Positions 35,463 to 44,999 of a DNA stretch of 64,000 bases are shown here, in pieces; positions within the stretch are counted from its first letter, which is position 1; each line of letters starts with the position of its first letter. The translations under genes and the position numbers were made by a program. This DNA is from Gramella sp. Hel_I_59 (GTDB taxonomy: Bacteria; Bacteroidota; Bacteroidia; Flavobacteriales; Flavobacteriaceae). The notes under the pieces are model-generated. The model did not search any database and was not told the origin of the DNA. It saw only the letters and a program-made list of their open reading frames with translations. The stretch lies in assembly GCF_006714895.1 (NCBI RefSeq), contig NZ_VFME01000001.1:310001-374000 (forward strand), read 5' to 3'.

Positions 35463-36917
35463 ATGAAGATGCTTAAATTATCCTTAAGAACTAGAATTTT
35501 TATCTCTATGATCCTGTTGGTTCTCGGGGCGTCTATTCTAATTTTTGGGGTGACAGTGTACCAATATAAACAGGAAGCTGAAAGTTATCACGAAGAACGG
35601 CTGGAGCGTAAACAGAGAGCGATCCTTGAAAACATCAAATTCGTACTTGCCAGTACTACTTATGTTGTAGACACAGAGAATCTTGGACCTATTTTTACTG
35701 AAAGGGATAAGATCGATGAAATGGCCGAAGTTCATGAAATGCAGATCCATATTTATGATCTTGACGGAAGCCTTATTATCAAGTCTAATGAATCATTTTT
35801 TAAAGATTCCACTACTGTAAGTATTCCAGAAAGTGTGCTAAGTAAGCTGGACGCGACCACTACCAAGCATTATTTGAAGAAAACTGAAGTCAACGGGCAG
35901 AAATACCAGTCTTCATACAGTTATATTACCGATGGAAAATTTAAGCCACTGGCAATTCTTTACTTACCATATGTTCAGGATGATAGTCTGCTCAACAGGG
36001 ATTTAAACAATTTCCTGGTACGCATGGCAGAGGTCTATCTTTTTATGCTATTGATAGCTATTATTCTGTCATTCTTTCTTTCAAAATATATCACTAAATC
36101 GCTTAAGATCATTTCTGAAAAGATCAACCAGACCAGACTGGACAAACGAAACCAGAAGATCGAACTCTCCAATGCAACAGAAGAGATCTATGCACTGGTT
36201 TCGGCATATAACAGTATGATCGATGAGCTGGAGGAGAGTGCGGTTAAATTGGCCACCAATGAGCGTGAACAAGCCTGGCGGGAAATGGCGAAGCAGGTAG
36301 CACATGAGATCAAGAATCCGTTGACACCGATGCGTTTGAGTGTACAAAGTTTTCAGCGTAATTTTGATCCGGAAGATCCCGACATTCATCATAAGGTTGA
36401 TGAATACAGCGAAACGCTCATCAACCAGATCGACACTATGAGTTCTATCGCTTCGGCATTCTCGAACTTTGCAAAAATGCCGGCGCAACAAAATGAAACT
36501 TTGAATGTGCCTAAGATCGTAAAGCTAGCACTGGATATTTTCAATGAGAAATACATTGAATTTCAATGTGACCAGGAAGAGATCCTGGCGAAATTTGACC
36601 GTACCCAATTAATTCGGGTAGTGACAAACCTGGTAAAAAATGCTACTCAGGCGCTTCAGGACGTAGATGATCCTCGAATTATGGTGGCGGTCGAAGAAGA
36701 GGAGAATACCGTTCTTATTTCGGTTTCCGATAATGGAATGGGTATTTCCGAAGAAAATAAAACGAAGGTTTTTGAACCTAAATTCACTACGAAATCAAGC
36801 GGAATGGGATTAGGCCTTGCCATGGTAAAGAATATCGTGGAAACTTATAAGGGGACGATTAGCTTTGTTTCCAAACAAAATAAAGGCACTATCTTTAACG
36901 TACGATTTCCAAAATAA
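35463..36917 (+). CDS. Sensor histidine kinase with HAMP domain (NtrY-like)
   Basis: 484 residues: first membrane helix (~8-30), periplasmic sensor (~31-180), second helix (~190-210), HAMP-like linker, HisKA (AKQVAHEIKNPLTP, His near 280), and ATPase with N-box (TNLVKNATQAL), G1 (SDNGMGIS) and G2 (SSGMGLGLAMV). No response regulator is nearby, so it is an orphan kinase here. It follows hemJ by 41 bases and precedes the enoyl-CoA hydratase gene by 5 bases. The signal is unknown. Confidence 0.9.
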   Translation: MKMLKLSLRTRIFISMILLVLGASILIFGVTVYQYKQEAESYHEERLERKQRAILENIKFVLASTTYVVDTENLGPIFTERDKIDEMAEVHEMQIHIYDLDGSLIIKSNESFFKDSTTVSIPESVLSKLDATTTKHYLKKTEVNGQKYQSSYSYITDGKFKPLAILYLPYVQDDSLLNRDLNNFLVRMAEVYLFMLLIAIILSFFLSKYITKSLKIISEKINQTRLDKRNQKIELSNATEEIYALVSAYNSMIDELEESAVKLATNEREQAWREMAKQVAHEIKNPLTPMRLSVQSFQRNFDPEDPDIHHKVDEYSETLINQIDTMSSIASAFSNFAKMPAQQNETLNVPKIVKLALDIFNEKYIEFQCDQEEILAKFDRTQLIRVVTNLVKNATQALQDVDDPRIMVAVEEEENTVLISVSDNGMGISEENKTKVFEPKFTTKSSGMGLGLAMVKNIVETYKGTISFVSKQNKGTIFNVRFPK

Positions 36918-36922
36918 AGATT

Positions 36923-37705
36923 ATGAGTTATCAGAACATTTTAGAAGAGATTGAAAACGAAATATTAACGATCACTATAGATCGACCAAAGAAGCTAAAT
37001 GCTCTTAATAGAGAGACGATTCTTGAGCTTCACCAAGCTTTTAAGGCGGCGAAGGATAATGACGAGGTAAAAGTCGTTATTATTACGGGAAGCGGAGAGA
37101 AGGCTTTTGTAGCTGGAGCAGATATTAGTGAATTTGCCGACTACTCACCAAAAGAGGGGAAGAAACTTTCAGCAGATGGACAGGAAAAGCTTTTTGATTA
37201 TGTAGCCAATTTTCCCAAACCTGTAATTGCAGCTGTAAATGGTTTTGCTCTTGGTGGCGGACTAGAACTTGCCATGGCAGCTCATTTTAGAATTGCCAGT
37301 GATAATGCTAAAATGGGACTGCCGGAAGTGTCTCTTGGAGTGATCCCGGGATATGGTGGAACTCAAAGATTACCACAACTGGTAGGAAAAGGTCGTGCGA
37401 TGGAAATGATCATGACCGCGGGAATGATCGATGCAAACCAGGCCTTGCAATACAACCTGGTGAACCATGTAACTTCTCAGGAAGAGTTGATGGAACTGGC
37501 TGTGAGCCTGGCTCAAAAGATCATGAAGAACTCCATGGTGGCCATTTCCACAGCGATCAAAGCGATCAATGCAAACTATGAAGTTGGTGTTGATGGATTT
37601 GAAGTGGAAGTAAAAGGTTTCGGTGATAGTTTTGGGACTGATGATTTTAAAGAAGGAACTTCAGCATTTCTAAACAAGCGTAAAGCCGACTTCCCTAATA
37701 AATAA
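36923..37705 (+). CDS. Enoyl-CoA hydratase/isomerase
   Basis: 260-residue crotonase-fold enzyme of beta-oxidation. Oxyanion-hole motifs are AFVAGADISEF (~67-77) and ALGGGLELAMA; both catalytic glutamates are present (GGGLELA and LPEVSLG). The following GVIPGYGGTQRLPQLVG is typical of short-chain hydratases. It starts 5 bases after the kinase gene, so the pair is probably one transcript with hemJ. No other beta-oxidation genes are close. Confidence 0.93.
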   Translation: MSYQNILEEIENEILTITIDRPKKLNALNRETILELHQAFKAAKDNDEVKVVIITGSGEKAFVAGADISEFADYSPKEGKKLSADGQEKLFDYVANFPKPVIAAVNGFALGGGLELAMAAHFRIASDNAKMGLPEVSLGVIPGYGGTQRLPQLVGKGRAMEMIMTAGMIDANQALQYNLVNHVTSQEELMELAVSLAQKIMKNSMVAISTAIKAINANYEVGVDGFEVEVKGFGDSFGTDDFKEGTSAFLNKRKADFPNK

Positions 37706-37709
37706 AATA

Positions 37710-37756
37710 CAGGTTCCTTTCTGAAAATCTTAATTTGAAGAAGGAGCCTTTTCTTT
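37710..37756 (+). terminator. Likely terminator after the enoyl-CoA hydratase gene
   Basis: AGGTTCCTT (37711-37719) pairs with AAGGAGCCT (37741-37749) over 9 bp including one G-U, followed by TTTTC. The loop of ~20 bases is long. Confidence 0.45.
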
Positions 37757-37811
37757 GAAAATTAACTAGGACAAAATCCATTAAAAAGGAATAATTCCAT
37801 AATTTAGGATT

Positions 37812-38885
37812 ATGAGTTATGAGGATTTTATCAAAGGCAGAGGTGCCCAGAAAAACAGCAGTAATAAGTTTGATGCGCATAGTCATGAAACCAGGGATGA
37901 CTTTTTAAACTATTGTGATGCTGAAGGGGAAGAGGCGGTTAATTTTAAAACCACAACTATTGAAACCTTTCCGAAGAGTATCGTGAACAAAGTAACCAGT
38001 CCCGATGTTGGAATGGACTTTTCATTAAATCCATACCAGGGTTGTGAACACGGCTGTATTTACTGCTACGCCCGCAACAGTCATGAATTCTGGGGTTATA
38101 GCGCCGGTCTGGATTTCGAACAAAAGATCCTGGTAAAAAGAAATTCTGTTGAACTTTTAGAGAAAAAACTAAAAAGCAAATCCTGGCAGGCAAGACCCAT
38201 TGTGCTATCTGGAAATACCGATTGTTATCAGCCTATTGAAAAGGAACTGAAGATCACCAGAAGTTTACTGCAAACCTTTTTGAAATACCGGCATCCTGTT
38301 GGAATGATCACCAAGAACTCCCTCATCTTACGCGATATGGATATTCTAAGAGAACTGGCTCAGGATAGGCTCGTACACGTAAATATAAGTATCACCACGC
38401 TGCAGGAACATACCCGTAGAATCCTTGAACCAAGAACTGCAAGCATCATAAAAAGACTGGAAACTGTAGAGAAACTTTCTGCGGCTAATATTCCGGTGAG
38501 TGTGATGATGGCACCTATCATTCCGTCGATCAATAATCATGAAATTATGCCGCTGGTTCGGGAAGTGGCAAATCGAGGTGCGCTGGGTGTGGGCTATACG
38601 ATCGTGCGATTGAATGGGAGTATTGGGGAGATCTTTACAGACTGGATTAAAAAATCTATGCCAGATAGGGCCGATAAAGTTTTAAACCAGATTGCAGATA
38701 TTCATGGAGGTAGCCTTAACGATAGTAGGTTTGGTACTCGAATGAAGGGAGAAGGCCAGTTTGCTGAACAGGTAAAGCAGCAGTTTAAAATCGCCCGTAA
38801 AATGTATCTGCAGGATCGTAAAAAGCCCAGTCTAAACTGCAAGCTACATGAGGAATACAAATACGGACAGACAAAGCTTTTTTAG
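37812..38885 (+). CDS. PA0069-family radical SAM protein (SplB-like)
   Basis: 357 residues with the [4Fe-4S] motif CEHGCIYCYARNSHEF (C-X3-C-X2-C near 78-86) and the radical SAM barrel (ARPIVLSGNTDCYQPIE, GMITKNSLILRD, VSVMMAPIIPSINNHE). The PA0069 family is related to spore photoproduct lyase, but a DNA repair role is not established and none is assumed. It stands alone; TAATTTAG ~14 bases upstream is an imperfect -7 element. Confidence 0.85.
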   Translation: MSYEDFIKGRGAQKNSSNKFDAHSHETRDDFLNYCDAEGEEAVNFKTTTIETFPKSIVNKVTSPDVGMDFSLNPYQGCEHGCIYCYARNSHEFWGYSAGLDFEQKILVKRNSVELLEKKLKSKSWQARPIVLSGNTDCYQPIEKELKITRSLLQTFLKYRHPVGMITKNSLILRDMDILRELAQDRLVHVNISITTLQEHTRRILEPRTASIIKRLETVEKLSAANIPVSVMMAPIIPSINNHEIMPLVREVANRGALGVGYTIVRLNGSIGEIFTDWIKKSMPDRADKVLNQIADIHGGSLNDSRFGTRMKGEGQFAEQVKQQFKIARKMYLQDRKKPSLNCKLHEEYKYGQTKLF

Positions 38886-38947
38886 ATGCAAACGTTATTT
38901 TCGTTAAAATTGAATATTTTAGTAGATACGAACTAAAATCAGTAAAA

Positions 38948-40498
38948 ATGAAAAAGCTTTTCATCTTGTTTATTATTGTAACAGGGGCAGTTACCGAATT
39001 TACAGCTCAAAATATAGCTACTCCAATTGATGTAAAAATATCGGAAACATTTAAGGATAGTAAAAAGATGACTACGCTGGCATTTTCTGTTGAAGATGGT
39101 AAAAGAGGTGTTATAATTGGCAGAAATTATAATAAGGGCTGCTACATTGAACATTACAACGAGCAGCTAAAACTTGTTGAAGAATATGAAATGCAAATGG
39201 ATAATAAACGAAGTAGAATTCTTGATGCATTTACTAAAGATTCGAAATTAATGCTTGTAGAGTATCTACAAAATGCAGATGCCGAGGAACTTCAATATGT
39301 GATGCACAAAACCGATATGGATAAGTTTGTATTTGAGAGCTCAGTTCTTTTCAGTATTCCATTCTCTGAGTATAAGAAGAATATTCTAGAAAATATTTGG
39401 AGTAAGAGCATATTTGGAATGGGCAAGGAAGATCAGGACGCTTCCGGGGAAATGAGTGTTTCCAGAAATAGAAATTATATTGCATTTTATCAGGACATTA
39501 AGGATAATGAAAAAGAAAGCCACAGCATTTACGTCTTCGATAAAGACCTGAAGAAAATCTATGAGCACTCCTTCAGCAGCGATATTCCTGACCGGAAATT
39601 TACGATTCAGAATGTTGATATAAGTGATAAGGACGGTACCGTTTACCTATTAGGTAGGACTAGCCCGAAAGAAGCAAAAAGTAAAGAGGATGGAGGAAAG
39701 TATTTCTATGAGCTCTATAAGATCGATGCTTCAGGAAAAAAAAGTTTGTAGTTTGATAGCGACGATAAATTTGCAGCTTCCTTGACTACGGTAATCGGTG
39801 AGAATAAGATTATATGTGCTGGATTTTACTCAGATCGTAAGGATACGCGTTACAAAGGAGTGGTTCATTTCAGTATAAACCCAGACGATCTTAGCATTCA
39901 AAGTTCAAAATACTCACCATTCTCAGACCAGTTCATTATCGACAAATACGGGAAGGATAAAGATAAAGATCTAAGAAATATCGTTTTTAGAAATTCACAC
40001 ATAGATGCCGATAACAATTTGATCTTAGCTGGAGAAGAACATTTCGTGAGATTTGTGAATGGTGGCCAGATGGGTAATTCTTATATCAATTATTTTTTCA
40101 TGGATATCATAGCTGTTAAACTTGATCCGGATGGAGATTTGATCTGGTCAAGAAATATTAATAAAGGCCAAACCGCTCTGGTACTCGATCCAGCTGCATC
40201 TTACTCCAGTACCTATAAAGATGGAAAACTTTTATTCTTTATAAATGGGAATGATAAAGTAAAAAAAATGAGTAAGGATCGTATTGGGTTTCCAGATGCG
40301 AGAAATAAAAATATGAATATGTTCGCCATAGAAATCGATAAAAATGGTGATTTCAATTATCAGATCATTGTTCCTGAAGACGATGCCGATGTTGCATTTG
40401 GTGTGTCTGAAGGAATATTTCTGAATAATGGAGAACAGATTATTTTTCAGGGTAGATTAAAGAGAAAGAAACAAATTGCTAAATTAACTTTGAAATAA
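38948..40498 (+). pseudogene. Secreted protein gene split by an in-frame amber codon
   Basis: One reading frame runs from ATG 38948 to TAA 40496-40498, interrupted only by TAG at 39749-39751. Before it, 267 residues start with a signal peptide (LFILFIIVTGAVTEFTA) and beta-rich repeats; after it, coding-quality sequence continues in the same frame without a loss (FDSDDKFAASLTTVIGENK to the end). If read through, the product would be about 516 residues. The segment after the stop has only a TTG (39782) as possible start and no promoter. A single CAG/GAG/AAG to TAG change, or a sequencing error, explains it best. Family unknown; typical of Bacteroidota secreted proteins. Confidence 0.75.
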
Positions 40499-40499
40499 G

Positions 40500-41282
40500 A
40501 TGCCAGAATTACCAGAAGTCGCCTATCAAAAATTATATATTGATTCCACCAGCCTTCATCAGAAGATTGTAAAGGTGGATACGGGTGCAGACAAGATCTT
40601 CCAATCCCCTAAACAAGAGTTTAAGGATAGACTTCAAGGGAATGAGATCAAGGCAGTTTCTCAAATTGGTAAATATCTTTTTCTGGAACTAGTGAAGGAT
40701 GGTTTTCTGGTAGTTCACTTCGGAATGACGGGCAGAATGGACTTCTTCCAGCATGATGATTTCCATAAACATGCTCAGCTAACGCTTACTTTCGACAATG
40801 GCGGCAAACTGTCTTTTATCTGTCCGCGGAAATTTGGCAAACTATTTCTTACTGATGATATTGAAAACTTCAGAAAGGAGAAGAAACTTGGACCGCACGC
40901 CACTGAAGTTTCAGAAGAAGAATTTATAGAGCTTTTCAGCAATAAAAAAGGCAATGTGAAAACTGCATTAATGGACCAGGCTTTTATCGCCGGGTTAGGG
41001 AACCTTTATGTTGACGAGATGCTGTTTCAAACAGGAATTCATCCAAAATCGAAATGCGAGAATCTCAGTGACAAGGATCTAAAGGCAATGTTCAAAAAGA
41101 TGAATATCATCCTGGAAACTGTTACAAAAAGCAAAACCGAAGGTGAAAACATTCCAGATTCCTACCTGCGTGGTCATCGCGATGCAGGCGGAGAATGTCC
41201 TAATGGCAAAGGCAAAATTGAGATGATAAAAATCGGTGGAAGAAGTACCTATTTCTGTCCCGACTGTCAGGAGTTAAAATAG
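40500..41282 (+). CDS. Formamidopyrimidine-DNA glycosylase family protein (Fpg/Nei)
   Basis: Base-excision repair glycosylase/AP lyase for oxidised purines. The 260 residues begin MPELPEV with catalytic Pro1/Glu2 after Met removal, and include the beta-turn Lys (GKYLFLEL), GMTGRMD, and the H2TH region (ALMDQAFIAGLGNLYVDEML). The C-terminal zinc finger is altered: the second Cys of C-X2-C is Gly (CPNG; codon GGC versus expected TGC), while the CPDC pair remains. It follows the amber-split gene by 1 base. Activity may persist or be reduced. Confidence 0.9.
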   Translation: MPELPEVAYQKLYIDSTSLHQKIVKVDTGADKIFQSPKQEFKDRLQGNEIKAVSQIGKYLFLELVKDGFLVVHFGMTGRMDFFQHDDFHKHAQLTLTFDNGGKLSFICPRKFGKLFLTDDIENFRKEKKLGPHATEVSEEEFIELFSNKKGNVKTALMDQAFIAGLGNLYVDEMLFQTGIHPKSKCENLSDKDLKAMFKKMNIILETVTKSKTEGENIPDSYLRGHRDAGGECPNGKGKIEMIKIGGRSTYFCPDCQELK

Positions 41283-41387
41283 GTTACTTCAAAATCAAAC
41301 ATTGGTCTAATCGGCTGCCAGATTCTGTAGATCAAAATCCTAATGTTTTATTAGTACTACCGGGCTTCCGAACTCGATTCGGTAGTT

Positions 41388-43466
41388 TTGCAGGACGAAA
41401 CCTTAACCATTAATTCCGGTAAACTACAAATGACCTATACCGGAACTGTAAATGGTAAAAATATAGAAGGAACCTATCAACAAGCGGGACATGAATACCC
41501 GCTAAAATTACATAAGATCGTGAAAGAAAAACCGGGAAATACCACATTGCCATCAAGTAAGGAAGAGCTAGCCAGACTGGCCGCCCTGGAATCTGGGAAC
41601 TACAAATATTCAGTCGAAGACTACTTCAAAACTCCGGAAGCATTCTCGTTTAAATTATCTCCAAATGGAAAATACATTGGATATATGAAACGAAGAGCTT
41701 CAGGAGAACGGGATCTATACCTGAAAGAAGTTGCTTCGGAAAAAGAAACATTGCTTAAAAAACAGGAAGAGGACCTTATTCGTGGGTTTGCCTGGGCGAG
41801 TAAAGATCGTATTGTCTATATGCAGGACAAGGGTGGCGATGAAAATTACCATGTTTATGGAGTAGATATTTCCGGAGAAAATAACCTTGACCTCACGCCA
41901 TTCGAAGGCGTTAGAGCTAATATAATCGCCTCTCTGAAAGAAGATAAGGACCATGTGATCGTACAGATGAACAAGGACAATCTGCAACAGGAAGAACCAT
42001 ATCGCCTGAACGTTAACAGTGGAGAGATCACGAAGCTTTATACTGTAAGCGAAGGGGATGACCCGGTAGCGGGTTATGATTTTGATCGGGAAGGGAATCT
42101 GCGTGCAATTACCAGAATCGTTGACGGAGTGAACACCGAACTTCTATATAAGATCGATGGGGAGTTCAAACAGATAAAATATACAGATTTTAGCGATTCC
42201 TTCAGTATAGCTTCACTAAGTGTAACTTCTGAAAATCCTGATCATGCGTATGTAGTTTCCAATCTGGATGGTGATAAAACCGAAATTCAGATCTATGATC
42301 TAAAGCAGAATAAGAAGATTGAAACGATCTTCAGTAATGAAACATTTGATGTTTCCGGGTTGACGCTGTCGAGAAAGCGTGATTACGAAATTGACTACTT
42401 CAGCTACACCGGTGAAAAAACCGTAGTGGTTCCTGTAAGTGAAACCTATAAAAAGATCTACGGAAGACTAAAAAAGGAGTTTGGAGACAAACAATTCTAT
42501 ACAGCTGGCAGAACAGATGATGAAAGTAAATATATGATCGCTGTGACCAGCGATAAGATCGTTGGCGAGTATTACCTGTACGATGTGGAGAAAGACGAAG
42601 TAACTTTGCTATATAAGTTATTACCGCAATTAAAGCCGGAGGATATGGCCTCTATGAAGCCGATCACTTTTGAAAGCCGGGATGGCAAAAGCATTTATGG
42701 ATATATCACGCTTCCACAAGATTACAAAGCGGGACAGCAATTACCACTTATCGTGAATCCACATGGCGGGCCACAGGGAATTAGAGATTCCTGGGGTTTT
42801 AATCCTGAAGCTCAGCTTTTCGCCAGTCGCGGTTATGCCACCCTTCATGTGAATTTTAGAATTTCAGGTGGATACGGAAAAGAATTTCTAAAAGCTGGTT
42901 TTGGAGAAATAGGCCGCAAAGCAATGGATGATGTCGAAGACGGAATAGACTTCGTGATCGATCAGGGTTGGGTAGATAAAGATAAAGTTGCTATTTACGG
43001 TGGAAGTCATGGTGGTTATGCAGTGCTTCGCGGAATGACCAAAACTCCTGAAAAATATGCCTGTGGTGTGGATTATGTTGGAGTAAGCAATCTAAACACG
43101 TTCATGCAAACCATCCCGCCATACTGGGAAAAATACAGGGAGATCATGTACAAGATCTGGTATAATCCTGACAATGCTGAAGAACAGGCAATCATGAATG
43201 AAATTTCACCTGCGCTGCATGTGGATAAAATCAAAAAGCCGCTATTTGTAGTGCAGGGAGCAAATGATCCACGGGTGAATATTGATGAAGCAGACCAGAT
43301 TGTGGAAAGCTTGAGAGCTCGCGGAGTTGAAGTCCCTTATATGGTAAAGTATGACGAAGGCCACGGATTCGGGAAAGAGGAAAACCGACTCGATCTGTAT
43401 AAAGCCATGATGGGCTTCTATGCGGAACATTTAAAAGATAAAGAGGCTAGTCTGTTAAAAGGATAA
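41388..43466 (+). CDS. S9 family prolyl oligopeptidase, 5'-truncated
   Basis: From TTG 41388 the product is 692 residues. The beta-propeller (~80-400) and hydrolase domain (~430-690) are complete, with the catalytic triad GGSHGGY Ser540, NDPRV Asp627 and GHGFG His659. The N-terminus, however, starts inside a small domain (TLTINSGKLQMTYTGTVNG, GTYQQAGHEYPLKL) that in relatives is preceded by more strands and a signal peptide. The frame upstream meets TAG at 41352, and no RBS, promoter or signal peptide is visible. It is probably a decayed secreted peptidase, or a start lost by deletion. Confidence 0.75.
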   Translation: MQDETLTINSGKLQMTYTGTVNGKNIEGTYQQAGHEYPLKLHKIVKEKPGNTTLPSSKEELARLAALESGNYKYSVEDYFKTPEAFSFKLSPNGKYIGYMKRRASGERDLYLKEVASEKETLLKKQEEDLIRGFAWASKDRIVYMQDKGGDENYHVYGVDISGENNLDLTPFEGVRANIIASLKEDKDHVIVQMNKDNLQQEEPYRLNVNSGEITKLYTVSEGDDPVAGYDFDREGNLRAITRIVDGVNTELLYKIDGEFKQIKYTDFSDSFSIASLSVTSENPDHAYVVSNLDGDKTEIQIYDLKQNKKIETIFSNETFDVSGLTLSRKRDYEIDYFSYTGEKTVVVPVSETYKKIYGRLKKEFGDKQFYTAGRTDDESKYMIAVTSDKIVGEYYLYDVEKDEVTLLYKLLPQLKPEDMASMKPITFESRDGKSIYGYITLPQDYKAGQQLPLIVNPHGGPQGIRDSWGFNPEAQLFASRGYATLHVNFRISGGYGKEFLKAGFGEIGRKAMDDVEDGIDFVIDQGWVDKDKVAIYGGSHGGYAVLRGMTKTPEKYACGVDYVGVSNLNTFMQTIPPYWEKYREIMYKIWYNPDNAEEQAIMNEISPALHVDKIKKPLFVVQGANDPRVNIDEADQIVESLRARGVEVPYMVKYDEGHGFGKEENRLDLYKAMMGFYAEHLKDKEASLLKG

Positions 43467-43488
43467 TACTGAAGGAAATTGATTTATT

Positions 43489-43527
43489 AAAGGTCGATAC
43501 AGAAATGTATCGGCCTTTATTTTTTTC
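43489..43527 (+). terminator. Terminator after the S9 peptidase gene, bidirectional
   Basis: AAAGGTCGATACA / TGTATCGGCCTTT pairs over 13 bp (one G-U) with a GAAA loop, then ATTTTTTT. It also ends the convergent HD-domain gene. Confidence 0.85.
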
Positions 43528-44170
43528 CATCCCATTCAGCATAGAACTGGTCAAGGAAAACTTCCATAAAAGCATGACGCTGTTCTGCGATTTTTCTACC
43601 GGTAGCTGTATTCATGCGCTCTTTCAGCAACAGCAGTTTCTCGTAAAAATGATTGATGGTAGGAGCCAGGGAAGCTTTGTACTCTTCCTTGCTCATATTA
43701 AGGTTTGGCTTGATCTCAGGATCGTAAAGGGGTCTGTTCTTAAAACCACCATAATTGAAAGTTCTGGCGATCCCAATGGCACCAAGTGCATCCAGCCTGT
43801 CGGCATCCTGAACGATATCAAGTTCCATAGATCGAAATTGCTGCTGAACATTTCCGCCCTTAAAAGAAATATTCTCAATGATCTTTACCACATGATCTAT
43901 GATCTCTTCTGAAACCTTTTGAGTCTGTAGAAATTCTCTAGCCTTCGCCGGGCCTACCGTATCATCTCCACCATGAAATTTTGAGTCGGCTATATCATGT
44001 AGCAATGCGCCCAATTTCACGACCAGAAGATCTGCTTCTTCAGAAGCTGCAATATTCAGACTATTCTTATAAACTCTTTCAATATGAAACCAGTCGTGAC
44101 CTCCTTCAGCATTCTGCAATGTTTCCTTTACATAAGCGATCGTATGTTCGATCAGCAATTCTTCGGTCAT
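43517..44170 (-). CDS. HD-domain phosphohydrolase (YpgQ-like)
   Basis: 217-residue cytosolic metal-dependent phosphohydrolase. HD signature residues: GGHDWFHIERVYKNS (His near 24-27), GALLHDIADSKFHGGDD (HD), and a later Asp in VQDADRLDALGAIG. The pattern matches YpgQ/PDE-like nucleotide pyrophosphohydrolases. It starts 2 bases after the upstream acyltransferase gene, so the two form one operon. Substrate unproven. Confidence 0.88.
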   Translation of the reverse strand: MTEELLIEHTIAYVKETLQNAEGGHDWFHIERVYKNSLNIAASEEADLLVVKLGALLHDIADSKFHGGDDTVGPAKAREFLQTQKVSEEIIDHVVKIIENISFKGGNVQQQFRSMELDIVQDADRLDALGAIGIARTFNYGGFKNRPLYDPEIKPNLNMSKEEYKASLAPTINHFYEKLLLLKERMNTATGRKIAEQRHAFMEVFLDQFYAEWDGKK

Positions 44171-44172
44171 AA

Positions 44173-44904
44173 TTATTTAATATCTGCGATAATGGTTCTT
44201 TCTATTTTAGCGATAAGACTTTCAGCATCCATAGAGGATATTTCTATTGGGTCATGTGCTTTTAAGGTCATATTTACGCCTATTCCCATTGGGAAATTTC
44301 CGTATTTGAAAAGTTTCCAGGAGTTATTGATGGTAATTGGAACTACGAGTGCTTCCGGATTCTTTTTAAATAGCATCAACATCCCGTTTCTTCTGAATTC
44401 CTTGGGTTCGCCAGTTCTACTACGCGTTCCTTCAGGAAATATAACAGCAGAACGTTTGGTGGTTTTTAGATAATCTCCAAAAGCCGACATTTTTTGCAGC
44501 GACTCTCTTCTGTTCTTACGATCTATCAATACTGAACCGCCATGTCTTAAATTGAAGGAAATACTTGGAATACCATGACCTAATTCTTTTTTACTAACGA
44601 ATTTGGGATGATGTTTTCTAAAATACCAGATGAGCGGGGGTATATCATACATTCCCTGATGGTTGGAAACAAAAATCACCGTGCGTTCTGTAGGAATATT
44701 TGCAGGTTTCTGAATATCGAAAGTAGTTCCCAGAAGATTCAGGCAACGCAAGAGGAAGAGATTAAAGATATCCACACTTTTTTTATGTGCTTCATATCCT
44801 CCAAGTTTCAGGCATACCCACTGGATAGGATGAAAAAGGAGTAAATTCAGAAAAAAGAAGAAATAGAAAATTACCGAAAGCGGGTAAGCAAGAATTTTTT
44901 CCAT
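44173..44904 (-). CDS. PlsC-family 1-acylglycerol-3-phosphate acyltransferase
   Basis: 243 residues with an N-terminal membrane segment (LSVIFYFFFFLNLLLFHPIQW), HX4D motif (SNHQGMYDIPP), VLIDRKNRRE and FPEGTRSRTGEPKEF. This is the second PlsC homologue of the window (the first at 5.9 kb). Two copies may differ in acyl preference; this is inferred from common practice in the phylum. Its own promoter element lies at 44920-44927. Confidence 0.9.
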   Translation of the reverse strand: MEKILAYPLSVIFYFFFFLNLLLFHPIQWVCLKLGGYEAHKKSVDIFNLFLLRCLNLLGTTFDIQKPANIPTERTVIFVSNHQGMYDIPPLIWYFRKHHPKFVSKKELGHGIPSISFNLRHGGSVLIDRKNRRESLQKMSAFGDYLKTTKRSAVIFPEGTRSRTGEPKEFRRNGMLMLFKKNPEALVVPITINNSWKLFKYGNFPMGIGVNMTLKAHDPIEISSMDAESLIAKIERTIIADIK

Positions 44905-44919
44905 AGGCTATAAAAATAC

Positions 44920-44927
44920 CAAAAATA
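44920..44927 (-). promoter_or_regulatory. Promoter -7 element of the plsC2-HD operon
   Basis: Minus-strand TATTTTTG, exact TAnnTTTG match, 15 bases upstream of the start codon. Confidence 0.55.
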
Positions 44928-44950
44928 GCGAAATCTAGAACTGAGGTATA

Positions 44951-44977
44951 AAAAAACCACGCAGGAAACTGCGTGGT
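44951..44977 (-). terminator. Terminator of the bacilliredoxin gene
   Basis: ACCACGCAG / CTGCGTGGT, 9 bp with GAAA loop; the six A on the plus strand become a T-run on the minus strand. Confidence 0.85.
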
Positions 44978-44999
44978 CTTAAATTATATAAGGTGATTC

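Noticed and set aside
39749..39751. Programmed recoding (pyrrolysine or stop read-through)
   Set aside because: No pyrrolysine genes or recoding element seen; a nonsense mutation or sequencing error is simpler.
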